From: Actinobacteria bacterium OV320
Lineage (GTDB): Bacteria > Actinomycetota > Actinomycetes > Streptomycetales > Streptomycetaceae
Length of the DNA stretch: 64,000 bases
Assembly: GCA_001298545.1 (NCBI GenBank)
Contig: LJCX01000019.1
Coordinates: forward strand, 328,582-392,581
Direction of reading: 5' to 3'
Shown: piece by piece, positions 17,116 through 25,166 of the stretch
Position numbering within the stretch: position 1 is the stretch's first letter
Layout: the number at the start of each line of letters is the position of its first letter
The notes under the pieces: generated by a model
Databases searched by the model: none
Told to the model about the DNA's origin: nothing
Seen by the model: the letters and a program-made list of their open reading frames with translations, nothing else
Translations under genes and position numbers: made by a program

Positions 17116-18004
17116 GAGCCGCTCCCCTCGCGCCGAACAGTCCGGTGGGCCGCACCAGCAGGACGGCCACCATGACGGCGTACGGGGCGACGTCGCCGAA
17201 CCCCTCGCCCAGCACGTGCAGTTCGGACTGGTAGCCGGCCGCCAGCGCCTCGGTCAGGCCGATCAGCAGGCTGCCGGCCAGGGCGCCCGGTGGGGAGGTG
17301 AGGCCGCCGAGGATCGCGGCCGGGAAGGCCTTGAGGGCGATCTGGCCGGTGGTCCGTTCCAGCCCGGGTGCGGGGAACGCGGCGAGGAACACGGCGGCCA
17401 GCGCGGCCAGGGCGCCGGCCAGGCACCAGGCGAGCATCCGCACCCGGCTCAGCCGTACGCCCATCAGGGCGGCCGCCTCGGTGTCCTCCGCGGCGGCCCG
17501 CAGGGACAGGCCCCAGGACGTGTAGCGGAACAGGGCGAAGACGGCGCCGATGGCGAGCGCGGAGACGGCGATCGCCGCGAGCCGGCTGTCCGCGACGGTC
17601 ACGGAGCCCAGGCGGGTCACCGAATCGCCCCACGGGTCGCCGAGGGTCAGCAGGTCACCGCCGATGCGCCGGGAGAGGTCGGTGAGCAGCACGATGTCCA
17701 CCCCGATGGTGACGATGGTCTGCACATGGGCGGCCTTGGGGTCGGGGTCGCCGCGCTGGAGCAGCAGCCGGTCGAGGGCTCCGGCCAGCGCCGCGGTGGC
17801 CAGGACGGACACCGCGAGGGCGCCGGCGAAACCGAGGTCGTCGTGGAGGACGGCGACGAGGTAGCCGCCGAACAGGAGCAGCGATCCGTGGGCGAAGTTG
17901 AGCACCCCCGACGCCTTGAAGATCACGACGAAGCCGAGCGCGACCAGGGCGTAGACCGCGCCGAGCGCGAGCCCGGTGAGGATGCTGTCGAGGAAGGCGG
18001 TCAT
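17108..18004 (-). CDS. livH: LivH-like ABC permease
   Basis: The product is 298 aa, starting at the ATG that overlaps the livG stop (ATGA). Seven or eight membrane helices are predicted. Family motifs are G-L-A-L-G-A-V-Y-A-L-V-A-L-G at the start, L-N-F-A-H-G-S-L near 36-43 and the coupling helix R-A-A-A-E-D-T-E-A-A near 170. An extracellular loop around residues 110-130 separates the halves. Confidence 0.9.
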   Translation of the reverse strand: MTAFLDSILTGLALGAVYALVALGFVVIFKASGVLNFAHGSLLLFGGYLVAVLHDDLGFAGALAVSVLATAALAGALDRLLLQRGDPDPKAAHVQTIVTIGVDIVLLTDLSRRIGGDLLTLGDPWGDSVTRLGSVTVADSRLAAIAVSALAIGAVFALFRYTSWGLSLRAAAEDTEAAALMGVRLSRVRMLAWCLAGALAALAAVFLAAFPAPGLERTTGQIALKAFPAAILGGLTSPPGALAGSLLIGLTEALAAGYQSELHVLGEGFGDVAPYAVMVAVLLVRPTGLFGARGAARV

Positions 18005-18921
18005 ACGGAGTCCCCTTCGGAGTCGGTTACCTCTTCGAGGGCGGTGCCCTGTGCGGTGGTGCTCTTCGCGGTGGTGCTCTTCGCGGTGGTGTCCTCGCCG
18101 GCGGTTTCCTCGCCGGGGGTGCCGAGGTAGGCGCGCAGCACTTCGGGATGGCGGCGGACCTCGTCGGGGGTGCCGTGGGCGATGCACCGGCCGAAATCGA
18201 GCACCGTGACCTCGTCGGCCAGCCGCATCACGAGGCCCATGTCGTGCTCCACCAGCAGGACGGACAGGCCGAGTTCCGCGCGGACGGTGTGGATCACCTC
18301 GGCCGTCCGGGCGCGTTCGGCGCCGTTCATCCCGGCCACGGGCTCGTCGAGCAGCAGGACGCGCGGCTCGAGACAGAGCGCTCGGGCGAGCTCCACGCGC
18401 TTGCGGTCGCCGTACGACAGCAGGGCGACGGGCGTCTCGAAGCGGGCCGCCAGTCCGGTGAGTTCGGCGATCTCCCGGGCCCGGGCGAGGTGGGCGCGCT
18501 GTTCGCGCACCGCTCGGGGCAGACGCAGGGCGGTCGCGGCGAAGCCCGCGCGGGAGAGGACGTGCCGGCCGAGCATGAGGTTGTCGGCGACGGTGCCCTC
18601 GGTGGTGACGATGTTCTGGAAGGTACGGGCCACGCCGAGGGCGGCGATCCGGTGGGGCGCGAGTCCGGTGAGTGTCTCGTCGCCGAGCCGGACCTGTCCG
18701 GACACCGGGCGGTACAGGCCGGACAGGACGTTGAAGCAGGTGGACTTCCCGGCGCCGTTGGGGCCGATCAGGGCGTGCACGGACCCCGGGGCTACGGTGA
18801 ACGACACCGTGTCCAGCGCGGTCAGGCCGGCGAAGCGCACGGTCACGTCCTGAACCCGGAGTTCGGGAGGTGCTGCCGCGAGACGGCCGGGAGCGGTGGC
18901 GGTGGTGGGGCGCAGGCTCAC
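18001..18921 (-). CDS. livG: LivG-like ABC ATPase
   Basis: The product is 306 aa, starting at GTG 18921, which overlaps the livF stop. Walker A G-P-N-G-A-G-K-S-T, the family insert A-R-T-F-Q-N, the LivG-type signature L-S-Y-G-D-R-K-R (replacing L-S-G-G-Q), Walker B V-L-L-L-D-E-P and H-loop V-E-H-D are all present. The C-terminal 35 residues are an added Thr/Glu-rich tail with a small repeat (T-T-A-K-S twice). It energises LivHM together with LivF. Confidence 0.9.
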   Translation of the reverse strand: MSLRPTTATAPGRLAAAPPELRVQDVTVRFAGLTALDTVSFTVAPGSVHALIGPNGAGKSTCFNVLSGLYRPVSGQVRLGDETLTGLAPHRIAALGVARTFQNIVTTEGTVADNLMLGRHVLSRAGFAATALRLPRAVREQRAHLARAREIAELTGLAARFETPVALLSYGDRKRVELARALCLEPRVLLLDEPVAGMNGAERARTAEVIHTVRAELGLSVLLVEHDMGLVMRLADEVTVLDFGRCIAHGTPDEVRRHPEVLRAYLGTPGEETAGEDTTAKSTTAKSTTAQGTALEEVTDSEGDSV

Positions 18922-19700
18922 GCGGCCCCCTGGTCGCCGGCGTCGTCACCGAGGTAGAGACGCCGTACCGCGTCCGTGCTCGCGAGGTCGTCGGCCGGGC
19001 CGGACAGCCGGACCTCGCCCACTTCCAGGACGTAGGCGTGGTCGGCGAGGGACAGCGCCATGCCCGCGTTCTGTTCGACCAGCAGGACGGCCGTGCCCTG
19101 GGCGTTGATCTCCCGGATCACCTCGGCGATCCGGAACACCATGCGCGGGGCCAGGCCGAGGGACGGCTCGTCGAGCAGGAGCAGCCGTGGTGCGGCCATC
19201 AGGGCCCGCCCGATGGCCAGCATCTGCTGCTCTCCCCCGGACAGCAGACCGGCCGCCTGCCGACCGCGCTCGGCGAGCACGGGGAACAGCGTGTACACGC
19301 GGTCGCGGGCCTCCCGGACCTGTTCGGGTGCCCGTCGGCCGAGGCCGAGGCCGCCGGTGCGCAGGTTCTCCTCCACGGTCAGGCCGGCGAAGACCCGGCG
19401 GCCCTCCGGGACCTGGACGACGCCGGCCCGTACCGCCGCCACCGGGTCACGGCCGTCCAGGACCGTGTCTCCGTAGCGGACGAGGCCGGCCGTGACGGTG
19501 CCGCGGTGCAGGCGCAGGGTGCCCGACACCGCCCGCAGCAGCGTGGACTTGCCGGCGCCGTTGGCGCCCAGCAGCGCCACGACCGCGCCGTGCGGGACGG
19601 TCAGGGACACGGAGCGCAGGGCTGACAAGGCCCGCCCGTACGTCACGTCGAGACCCTCGACGTGCAGCGCGGGCCGCTCCTGCGGGGGTACTCCGGGCAT
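18918..19700 (-). CDS. livF: LivF-like ABC ATPase
   Basis: The product is 260 aa. I start it at ATG 19700, with GAGGAG six bases upstream. Walker A G-A-N-G-A-G-K-S-T, the V-P-E-G-R-R-V-F insert typical of LivF, signature L-L-S-G-G-E-Q-Q, Walker B L-L-L-L-D-E-P-S and the V-E-Q-N H-loop variant typical of LivF are present. It is the first gene of the liv operon on this strand, so the operon promoter should lie in the 571-base gap above it. Confidence 0.9.
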   Translation of the reverse strand: MPGVPPQERPALHVEGLDVTYGRALSALRSVSLTVPHGAVVALLGANGAGKSTLLRAVSGTLRLHRGTVTAGLVRYGDTVLDGRDPVAAVRAGVVQVPEGRRVFAGLTVEENLRTGGLGLGRRAPEQVREARDRVYTLFPVLAERGRQAAGLLSGGEQQMLAIGRALMAAPRLLLLDEPSLGLAPRMVFRIAEVIREINAQGTAVLLVEQNAGMALSLADHAYVLEVGEVRLSGPADDLASTDAVRRLYLGDDAGDQGAA

Positions 19701-20217
19701 CGCGGCTCCTCGGGTCCGTGCCGGCGGGCACGGAGTTTCTGGGGAAGGGGAGCTCACGACAGCACGCCGGAGGAGGGCCGGTACAGGCGCGGACGCGGGG
19801 TCGCTGCGCCACCCCAACGGGAGGTCGGCGGGGTTGTGCGGCTGCCCAGGCGAACGGACCGCGGATACCCGCCCAGAGGCGGGACACGAGTGACCAGAGG
19901 TCGGGCCGGGGTCTCTGGGAAGAGGTGGGCCGCAGGGTGCGGTGGGCGTACCCAGTGGGCCGGGGACCGGAGTTCAGTGTGCGGGCCCGGGACACCCCCG
20001 TGGCCGGGCATCGGTCGGTGGCGCGGGAGAGCCGGCGGGGCGCCGACACGCCCGGGGAGCCGGCCCGCCGGCCACCGCCGGCATGCGGTCCGCGCCGGCA
20101 GCGCGGACCCGGACGGCACGGACGGCACGGCCGGAGGGGCCGGAGGGGCCGGAGGGGCCGGAGCCGACGGCACCGATGGCACGGACGGCGGAGTGACTGT
20201 ACGGACGGCGGAGCGGG
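19701..20217. other. Intergenic region upstream of the liv operon
   Basis: No convincing gene. Frames on both strands are open but Arg/Gly/Pro-rich and unlike the neighbouring proteins. The region should contain the liv promoter, but I could not identify a clear -10/-35 pair. It includes a GC-rich tandem repeat (20131-20163). Confidence 0.6.
20131..20163. repeat. 9-bp tandem repeat
   Basis: CCGGAGGGG is repeated about 3.7 times, flanked on both sides by shorter ACGGCACGG repeats. It can be read as Gly/Ala- or Pro-rich repeats depending on frame, but no frame forms a credible gene. Confidence 0.85.
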
Positions 20218-20250
20218 CCGGGTGCCGCCGGGCTCAGTGGCGGCACCCGG
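20218..20250 (-). terminator. Hairpin terminator after the acyltransferase gene
   Basis: A perfect 12-bp inverted repeat (CCGGGTGCCGCC / GGCGGCACCCGG) with a 9-base loop begins 21 bases past the acyltransferase stop. Confidence 0.75.
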
Positions 20251-20271
20251 GACTGCCGGCCCGCCGTCGCG

Positions 20272-21549
20272 TCACTTCGCGCGTCGCGCCTTGCTCCTGT
20301 GGCCGTCGGGCCACAGGCGTGGCTTCCTCTTCGCCGCGATGTCCTCGATCCAGCCGGTCGCGAGGATCATCACCGCGATGAGGGGCCAGACCAGCAGGAA
20401 CATCCACAGCATGTAGCTGGAGTCGAGGGCGGCCGTGCCGCTCCCGCTCTCCATGAAGGGGAGTCCGTACGCCAGGTCGATGATCGGGACCGTGGCCATG
20501 ATCAGCAGGTTGTGCCACAGGTAGATCGTGACGGCGCGGTTGTTGGAGAGCGTGATCAGCCTGTCCCAACGGGCCAGCCCGGACGGGAGTTCCTGCCACG
20601 AGGGCGAGTACTGGAGCAGGATCACCACGAACCCGAAGGACCAGGCCGCCTGGGCGAGCGGGATGTCGTTGAGGTCCCAGCCGTCCGGTCCCAGGTGCCC
20701 CGAGGCCCACCACAGGCCGAAGGCCATGACGAGCGCGGAGCCGGAGACCGCTGCGTAGCGGGGTATGCGCGCGAGCACCCCCTCCTGGTGGGCGAAGCCC
20801 AGCACCCAGCAGCTGCCGTAGACGGCGAAGTCGCTGACCGCGTTGCCGGTCTCGCCGGGTATGGACACGACGCCCGTGCCCACGACCGCCGTCAGCGCCA
20901 GCGGCGCGAACAGCGTGACCCAGGGCGCCCGGCGGAACGCCCACAGCAGCAGCGGCGAGGCGAGCACGAACCACAGGTAGGCCCGCAGGTACCAGAGCAC
21001 ACCCGCCGCCTGGACCGCCCAGGTGTTCTCCAGCAGGCCGGACTTGGAGCCGATGTCCCACGGGAACGGAGGCGCGCCGAGCGGGACGATGTAGTTGAGC
21101 AGTTCGACGACGCCCAGGGTGCCCCCGTGGTCGGGGTCGTCCAGCGGGTTCCAGCCGCCCGCGAACATCAGCGTCAGGACGACCGCCCCGAACAGCCACA
21201 GCGGTGGCAGCAGCCGCCGGACGCGGTCGCGGATCACGCCCAGCGGCGGACGCTTCAGCGAGCGCGCCATCAGCGAGCCCGCCAGGGCGAACATGACGCC
21301 CATGGACGGGAACAGCACGGTGAGCCAGGCCCAGCCGAACAGGTGGTAGACGACCACACGGACCAGAGCGATCGTGCGCAGCAGGTCGAGGTAGCGGTCG
21401 CGTCCCGGCTTCTTGGCGGCCGTCGTGCCCACGGCCCCCGCCGTGGCGGGTGGTTCCGGGAGGGCCCCCGCGGTCCGCTGCTGCGGGACGCCGAAGGCCG
21501 GCGTCCGCTCGGGACCCGTGTTCGTCCCGGTCGGGTAACCCTGGGTCAT
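20272..21549 (-). CDS. Membrane acyltransferase (acyltransferase-3 type)
   Basis: The product is 425 aa, starting at ATG 21549, which overlaps the upstream stop as ATGA. After a 45-residue disordered N-terminus come about ten hydrophobic segments of the acyltransferase-3 / O-acetyltransferase fold: D-R-Y-L-D-L-L-R-T-I-A-L-V-R opens the first helix, and the family's R-R-L-L-P-P-L-W and Y-L-W-H-N-L-L segments are present. Some family members need a catalytic His in the first helix (R-x10-H); here V-V-V-Y-H supplies one. It probably acetylates or succinylates the glycan made by the upstream MatB-like synthase. Confidence 0.82.
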   Translation of the reverse strand: MTQGYPTGTNTGPERTPAFGVPQQRTAGALPEPPATAGAVGTTAAKKPGRDRYLDLLRTIALVRVVVYHLFGWAWLTVLFPSMGVMFALAGSLMARSLKRPPLGVIRDRVRRLLPPLWLFGAVVLTLMFAGGWNPLDDPDHGGTLGVVELLNYIVPLGAPPFPWDIGSKSGLLENTWAVQAAGVLWYLRAYLWFVLASPLLLWAFRRAPWVTLFAPLALTAVVGTGVVSIPGETGNAVSDFAVYGSCWVLGFAHQEGVLARIPRYAAVSGSALVMAFGLWWASGHLGPDGWDLNDIPLAQAAWSFGFVVILLQYSPSWQELPSGLARWDRLITLSNNRAVTIYLWHNLLIMATVPIIDLAYGLPFMESGSGTAALDSSYMLWMFLLVWPLIAVMILATGWIEDIAAKRKPRLWPDGHRSKARRAK

Positions 21550-23747
21550 GCGACAGGCCTCCGGTCGTTGGTGCTGCCGGTGTGCTGACGCGGCGCGGGA
21601 CCGCCCGGCGCCTCGACGGCGCCGGTGCGGCGCAGCTTCTGCCAGCGCAGCCGGCCGCCGGTGAGGGCGGTGATCCAGGACTGGAGCAGCACGACGTACA
21701 TGAGCTGGCGGTAGAGGATCTGCTGGAGGGGCAGCGAGATCAGGTGGATCATGCGTTCGCGGTCGAGCCGGAAGGCGTAGGCCGCGCAGACCGCCTGGAC
21801 GGCGAGGACGCCCAGCCAGGCCACGATCGTCTTCTGGGTGGGGCCGAAGACCACTCCGTAGAGGAGGAAGACGTCGATGAGCGGGGCCAGCAGCGGGGCC
21901 AGGACCATGAACAGCGAGACGAACGGCAGACCCACGCGGCCGAACCGGCCGGACGGGCCGCGCTCGAAGACCGCCCGGCGGTGCTTCCAGATCGCCTGCA
22001 TGGTGCCGTACGACCAGCGGTAGCGCTGGGACCACAGCTGCTGCACCGACTCCGGGGCCTCGGTCCAGGCGCGCGCCTTCTCCGCGTAGACCACCTTCCA
22101 GTTGTCGCGGTGCATGGCCATGGTGATGTCGGTGTCCTCGGCGAGGGTGTCGTCGCTCATGCCGCCGACCCGCTCCAGGGCCGAGCGGCGGAAGGCGCCG
22201 ACCGCGCCGGGGATGGTGGGCATGCAGCCCAGGACGTCGTACATCCGGCGGTCGAGGTTGAAGCCCATCACGTACTCGATGTGCTGCCAGGCGCCGATCA
22301 GCGAGTCCCGGTTGCCGACCTTGGCGTTGCCGGCCACGGCGCCGACCTTCGGGTCGCCGAAGGGCTGCACCAGTTCGCGGACGGTGGACGGCTCGAAGAC
22401 GGTGTCGCCGTCCATCATCACGATGAGGTCGTACCGGGCGTTGGCGATGCCCCGGTTGAGGGCCGCGGGCTTGCCCGCGTTGTGCTGGCGGACGACCCGG
22501 ACGTTCGGCAGGGCCATGGCCTCCACGATCAGCGCGGTGCCGTCGGAGGAACCGTCGTCGATGACGAGCACCTCGATGGGGTGCTCACTCGCCATCAGCG
22601 AGCGGACGGTGTTCTCGATGCACTTGGCCTCGTTGTACGCCGGCACCAGCACCGACACCGGTTCGGTGACCGGCGGGCCCCAGCTGAACCCGGGCCGACG
22701 CACCCTGCGGGCGTGCAGGGCGGACAGCAGCAGCATGAGCACGAACCGGCTGATGACCAGGACACCGATCACCGAGAGGCCGACCATCAGTACCCCGGTG
22801 ATGTTCTCGGCGGCTCCGACGAGGAAGATCCAGGCCTTGCCCTTCCACAGATCGAGACCGGTGACGGGGGTGTGTGCGCTGGGCGCGCCGAGGGCCTCGG
22901 TGAGATTCTCGAACTCGTAGCCACGGGACTTGAGTTCGGGCAGGAACCGGTCCAGCGCCTGGACCGTCTGGTGACGGTCGCCGCCGGAGTCGTGCATCAG
23001 GACGATCGCGCCCTTGCCGCCCTTGGGCGTGGCGCGCCTGATGATCTCCTCGACGCCGGGCTTCTTCCAGTCCTCGCTGTCGGTGTTGTTGACGACGGTC
23101 AGATAGCCGAGTGAGCCGATGTACTCGGTGACCGGCCAGGACTTGTCGTCCATCGCGTCGGCGAAGGACGAGTAGGGCGGGCGGAACAGCGAGGTGCGGG
23201 CGCCCGCCGCGCCGGCCAGCGCGAGCTGGTTCTGGGACAGCTCCCAGGAGATACGTTTCTTCGACTGGTAGGAGAGGTCGGGGTGGTTGAAGGTGTGCAG
23301 GCCGACCTCGTGACCCTCGTCGACCATCCGCTGGACCAGGTCCGGGTAGCGGGAGGCCATGGTGCCGGTGACGAAGAAGACGGCGTGCGCGTGGTGCATC
23401 TTGAGCACGTCCAGGACCTTGGGGGTCCAGACCGGGTCGGGTCCGTCGTCGAAGGTCAGGACCAGCCGGTGGTCGGGCACCTCGCGGCTGGTGCTGCGGC
23501 CACCCCGGCTGTCGATGACCGGGCCGCCGTCCAGGATCTCGTCGGGCACCTTGTCGGCGGACGCCTCGGGCTGGACGCGGTGGTCGGCGAGGATCTCGCT
23601 GTGGACGTAACCGCGCACCATCAGCATCGCCATCATCGCGACGAGGACGAGGCTGGGCAGCATCAGGCGCATCGGTACACGGCGGCGCCGGGCGGCGCTG
23701 TCACGGGCCGCGGCTGCGGCCCTGCGACGGCGGGCGGGGAATGCCAT
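21546..23747 (-). CDS. matB: MatB-like polysaccharide deacetylase / glycosyltransferase-2 fusion
   Basis: The product is 733 aa, starting at ATG 23747. After an Arg-rich N-terminus and one membrane helix (about 27-45) comes an extracellular NodB deacetylase domain with the metal motif T-F-D-D-G-P-D (98-104), H151-T-F-N-H155 and R-P-P-Y. A second membrane segment (about 305-335) leads to a cytoplasmic GT2 domain with D-D-G-S-S-D-G-T, M-D-G-D, E-D-T-D and Q-x-x-R-W, then C-terminal helices. This is the layout of Streptomyces MatB, linked to poly-beta-1,6-GlcNAc production and hyphal aggregation. One protein could both polymerise and partly deacetylate the glycan. Confidence 0.85.
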   Translation of the reverse strand: MAFPARRRRAAAAARDSAARRRRVPMRLMLPSLVLVAMMAMLMVRGYVHSEILADHRVQPEASADKVPDEILDGGPVIDSRGGRSTSREVPDHRLVLTFDDGPDPVWTPKVLDVLKMHHAHAVFFVTGTMASRYPDLVQRMVDEGHEVGLHTFNHPDLSYQSKKRISWELSQNQLALAGAAGARTSLFRPPYSSFADAMDDKSWPVTEYIGSLGYLTVVNNTDSEDWKKPGVEEIIRRATPKGGKGAIVLMHDSGGDRHQTVQALDRFLPELKSRGYEFENLTEALGAPSAHTPVTGLDLWKGKAWIFLVGAAENITGVLMVGLSVIGVLVISRFVLMLLLSALHARRVRRPGFSWGPPVTEPVSVLVPAYNEAKCIENTVRSLMASEHPIEVLVIDDGSSDGTALIVEAMALPNVRVVRQHNAGKPAALNRGIANARYDLIVMMDGDTVFEPSTVRELVQPFGDPKVGAVAGNAKVGNRDSLIGAWQHIEYVMGFNLDRRMYDVLGCMPTIPGAVGAFRRSALERVGGMSDDTLAEDTDITMAMHRDNWKVVYAEKARAWTEAPESVQQLWSQRYRWSYGTMQAIWKHRRAVFERGPSGRFGRVGLPFVSLFMVLAPLLAPLIDVFLLYGVVFGPTQKTIVAWLGVLAVQAVCAAYAFRLDRERMIHLISLPLQQILYRQLMYVVLLQSWITALTGGRLRWQKLRRTGAVEAPGGPAPRQHTGSTNDRRPVA

Positions 23748-23780
23748 CGGAAGGTGTGCTCCAGAACGGGACAGGAAGGG

Positions 23781-23922
23781 GAGATGAGCGGGGACTGAGC
23801 GGGCCGAGCAGGGACTGAGCGGGGACTGGGCGGGCCGAGTGGGGCTGAGCGGGAGCTGGGCGGGCCGAGTGGGGCTGAGCGGGAGCTGGGCGGGCCGAGT
23901 GGGGCTGAGCGGGAGCTGGGCG
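23781..23922. repeat. 30-bp tandem repeat array
   Basis: A 30-base unit (GGGAGCTGGGCGGGCCGAGT then GGGGCTGAGC) is repeated about 3.4 times at 23821-23922, with degenerate copies from 23781. It fills most of the gap between the Ser-rich membrane protein gene and matB, so it lies inside the operon transcript. There are no unique spacers, so it is not CRISPR. Confidence 0.9.
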
Positions 23923-23931
23923 TGAGCGGCG

Positions 23932-24834
23932 TCAGCCGGCGGACACGGAGTTCGCCTCGCCGACGATCTCGCCGGTTCCCCCGGTGTCCTCGACGGCGCT
24001 CGGCGAGGGGCTCGCGCCGATGTCGGGCTGGCTCACCTCGGGCGAGGCGGCGGCGGACTCCGACGCGGCCGGACCGGACGCGCTCGCCGTGACGGTGGGG
24101 CGCGCGGTCGTCGTCCCGGTGGACGCCTCGGGCAGCGCGGACGCCTCGGTCCCGCCGGGGCTGGCGCCGGCATCGGGCACGTCGCCGGCACCGCCCAGGG
24201 ACGACGCCGTCGGGACGGAATCCGACGCGCCCGCGTTCGGAGCGGCGCGGTCCGAGCCCGAGGGGCTCTCCGAGACCGACGGCACCGACGAGGTCTCGAC
24301 CTTCCCGGCGGGCGTGTCGTCGCCTTGTCCCGGCAGGGGCAGCCAGGGCGCGCTGGAGTTGCCCGAGACGAGGGTGGCGACGATGACGAGGGCGTACACG
24401 GAGCAGGCGATGCCGACGGCCACACCGAGTCGGCGCAGCCGGCGGCTGCGGCGACCCGACTCGTCGACGAAGACAGGGGTGCCGGGGACACCGGGGGCGC
24501 CGTGGGACTCGAGCCGACCGCCGGCGGCACCTGCCGTGGACGCCGGGTCGATGCCCGCGAGCTGCACCGTCAGTTCGTCCGCGTCGTGGAGGGGCTCGGC
24601 CGTGGTGGCGTCCGTGAAGGTGTCCGCGAAGGCGGGGTACACCGCGGTGCCGCCGGGCAGGAGGGCCGTCGCCTCGGTGCGCGCGGAACCGGGTTCCTCC
24701 GCGGCCTCCCAGAAACTCCCGGCTCTTGGCGTCCTCGCCCGAAGGCCGGTTCTGCGCCCGGCGAACGCGGTGCCGTCGGGCCCGGATGCATCGTCCGACC
24801 CTTCAGGTTGGGCGTCATCCAGCCAATGTTCCAC
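23932..24834 (-). CDS. Single-pass membrane protein with Ser/Thr/Pro-rich exterior (MatA-like position)
   Basis: The product is 300 aa, starting at GTG 24834. An acidic cytoplasmic part (1-130) is followed by a basic R-R-S-R-R-L-R-R stop-transfer and one hydrophobic helix (about 135-157). The remaining 140 residues are rich in Ser, Thr, Ala, Pro and Gly and should lie outside the cell as an unstructured, possibly glycosylated stalk. It is the first gene before matB and the acyltransferase. In the Streptomyces mat locus a small membrane protein, MatA, precedes MatB; I infer a similar accessory role from position and topology, not sequence identity. Confidence 0.7.
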   Translation of the reverse strand: MEHWLDDAQPEGSDDASGPDGTAFAGRRTGLRARTPRAGSFWEAAEEPGSARTEATALLPGGTAVYPAFADTFTDATTAEPLHDADELTVQLAGIDPASTAGAAGGRLESHGAPGVPGTPVFVDESGRRSRRLRRLGVAVGIACSVYALVIVATLVSGNSSAPWLPLPGQGDDTPAGKVETSSVPSVSESPSGSDRAAPNAGASDSVPTASSLGGAGDVPDAGASPGGTEASALPEASTGTTTARPTVTASASGPAASESAAASPEVSQPDIGASPSPSAVEDTGGTGEIVGEANSVSAG

Positions 24835-25166
24835 TTACCCAACCCCCACGAGACTGCTGCGGGGGTGCGCAGACGATGCCAAGCACACGTCGACCGAACC
24901 AAGCCCCCACCTGGTCCGAGCGCCCCCCAAATAGTTGATGCTTGGACGGTGACTATAACTCACCTAGTGAAAGCGTGAAATTTGTGTCAGAAGTGTGAAG
25001 AGATTGGCCCGCCAGGCGTGACTGAAAATGATCCTCGCACATTCGTGCACCTTGAATGCATCCCCATCTCACAAGGCGGACGACTTTCACGCGTGGCGCC
25101 ATAGGTGACTGTTCGGGAACTCAGGCCAAAAGGTGCTTGTCGTTCCATAACGCCGACGTCGGGCGT
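24835..25166. other. AT-richer intergenic region upstream of the mat-like operon
   Basis: No gene. This is one of the least GC-rich stretches of the window. It holds the predicted promoter at 24952-24980 and ends at the stop codon of the PucR-type regulator. The long leader (about 110 bases) between promoter and start has no clear hairpin that I can identify. Confidence 0.6.
24952..24980 (-). promoter_or_regulatory. Promoter of the mat-like operon
   Basis: On the minus strand, -10 TATAGT (24952-24957) and -35 TTTCAC (24975-24980) are 17 bases apart. The spacer carries the near-palindrome TCACTAGGTGA, a possible operator. Confidence 0.5.

Noticed and set aside
20100..20200. Collagen-like Gly-x-y peptide in the liv upstream region
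   Set aside because: The repeat can be read as G-T-D or G-A-G only in one frame, with no start site or flanking domain.
23781..23922. Repeat array considered as CRISPR
   Set aside because: Units are contiguous with no unique spacers, and no cas gene is present. It is a minisatellite.
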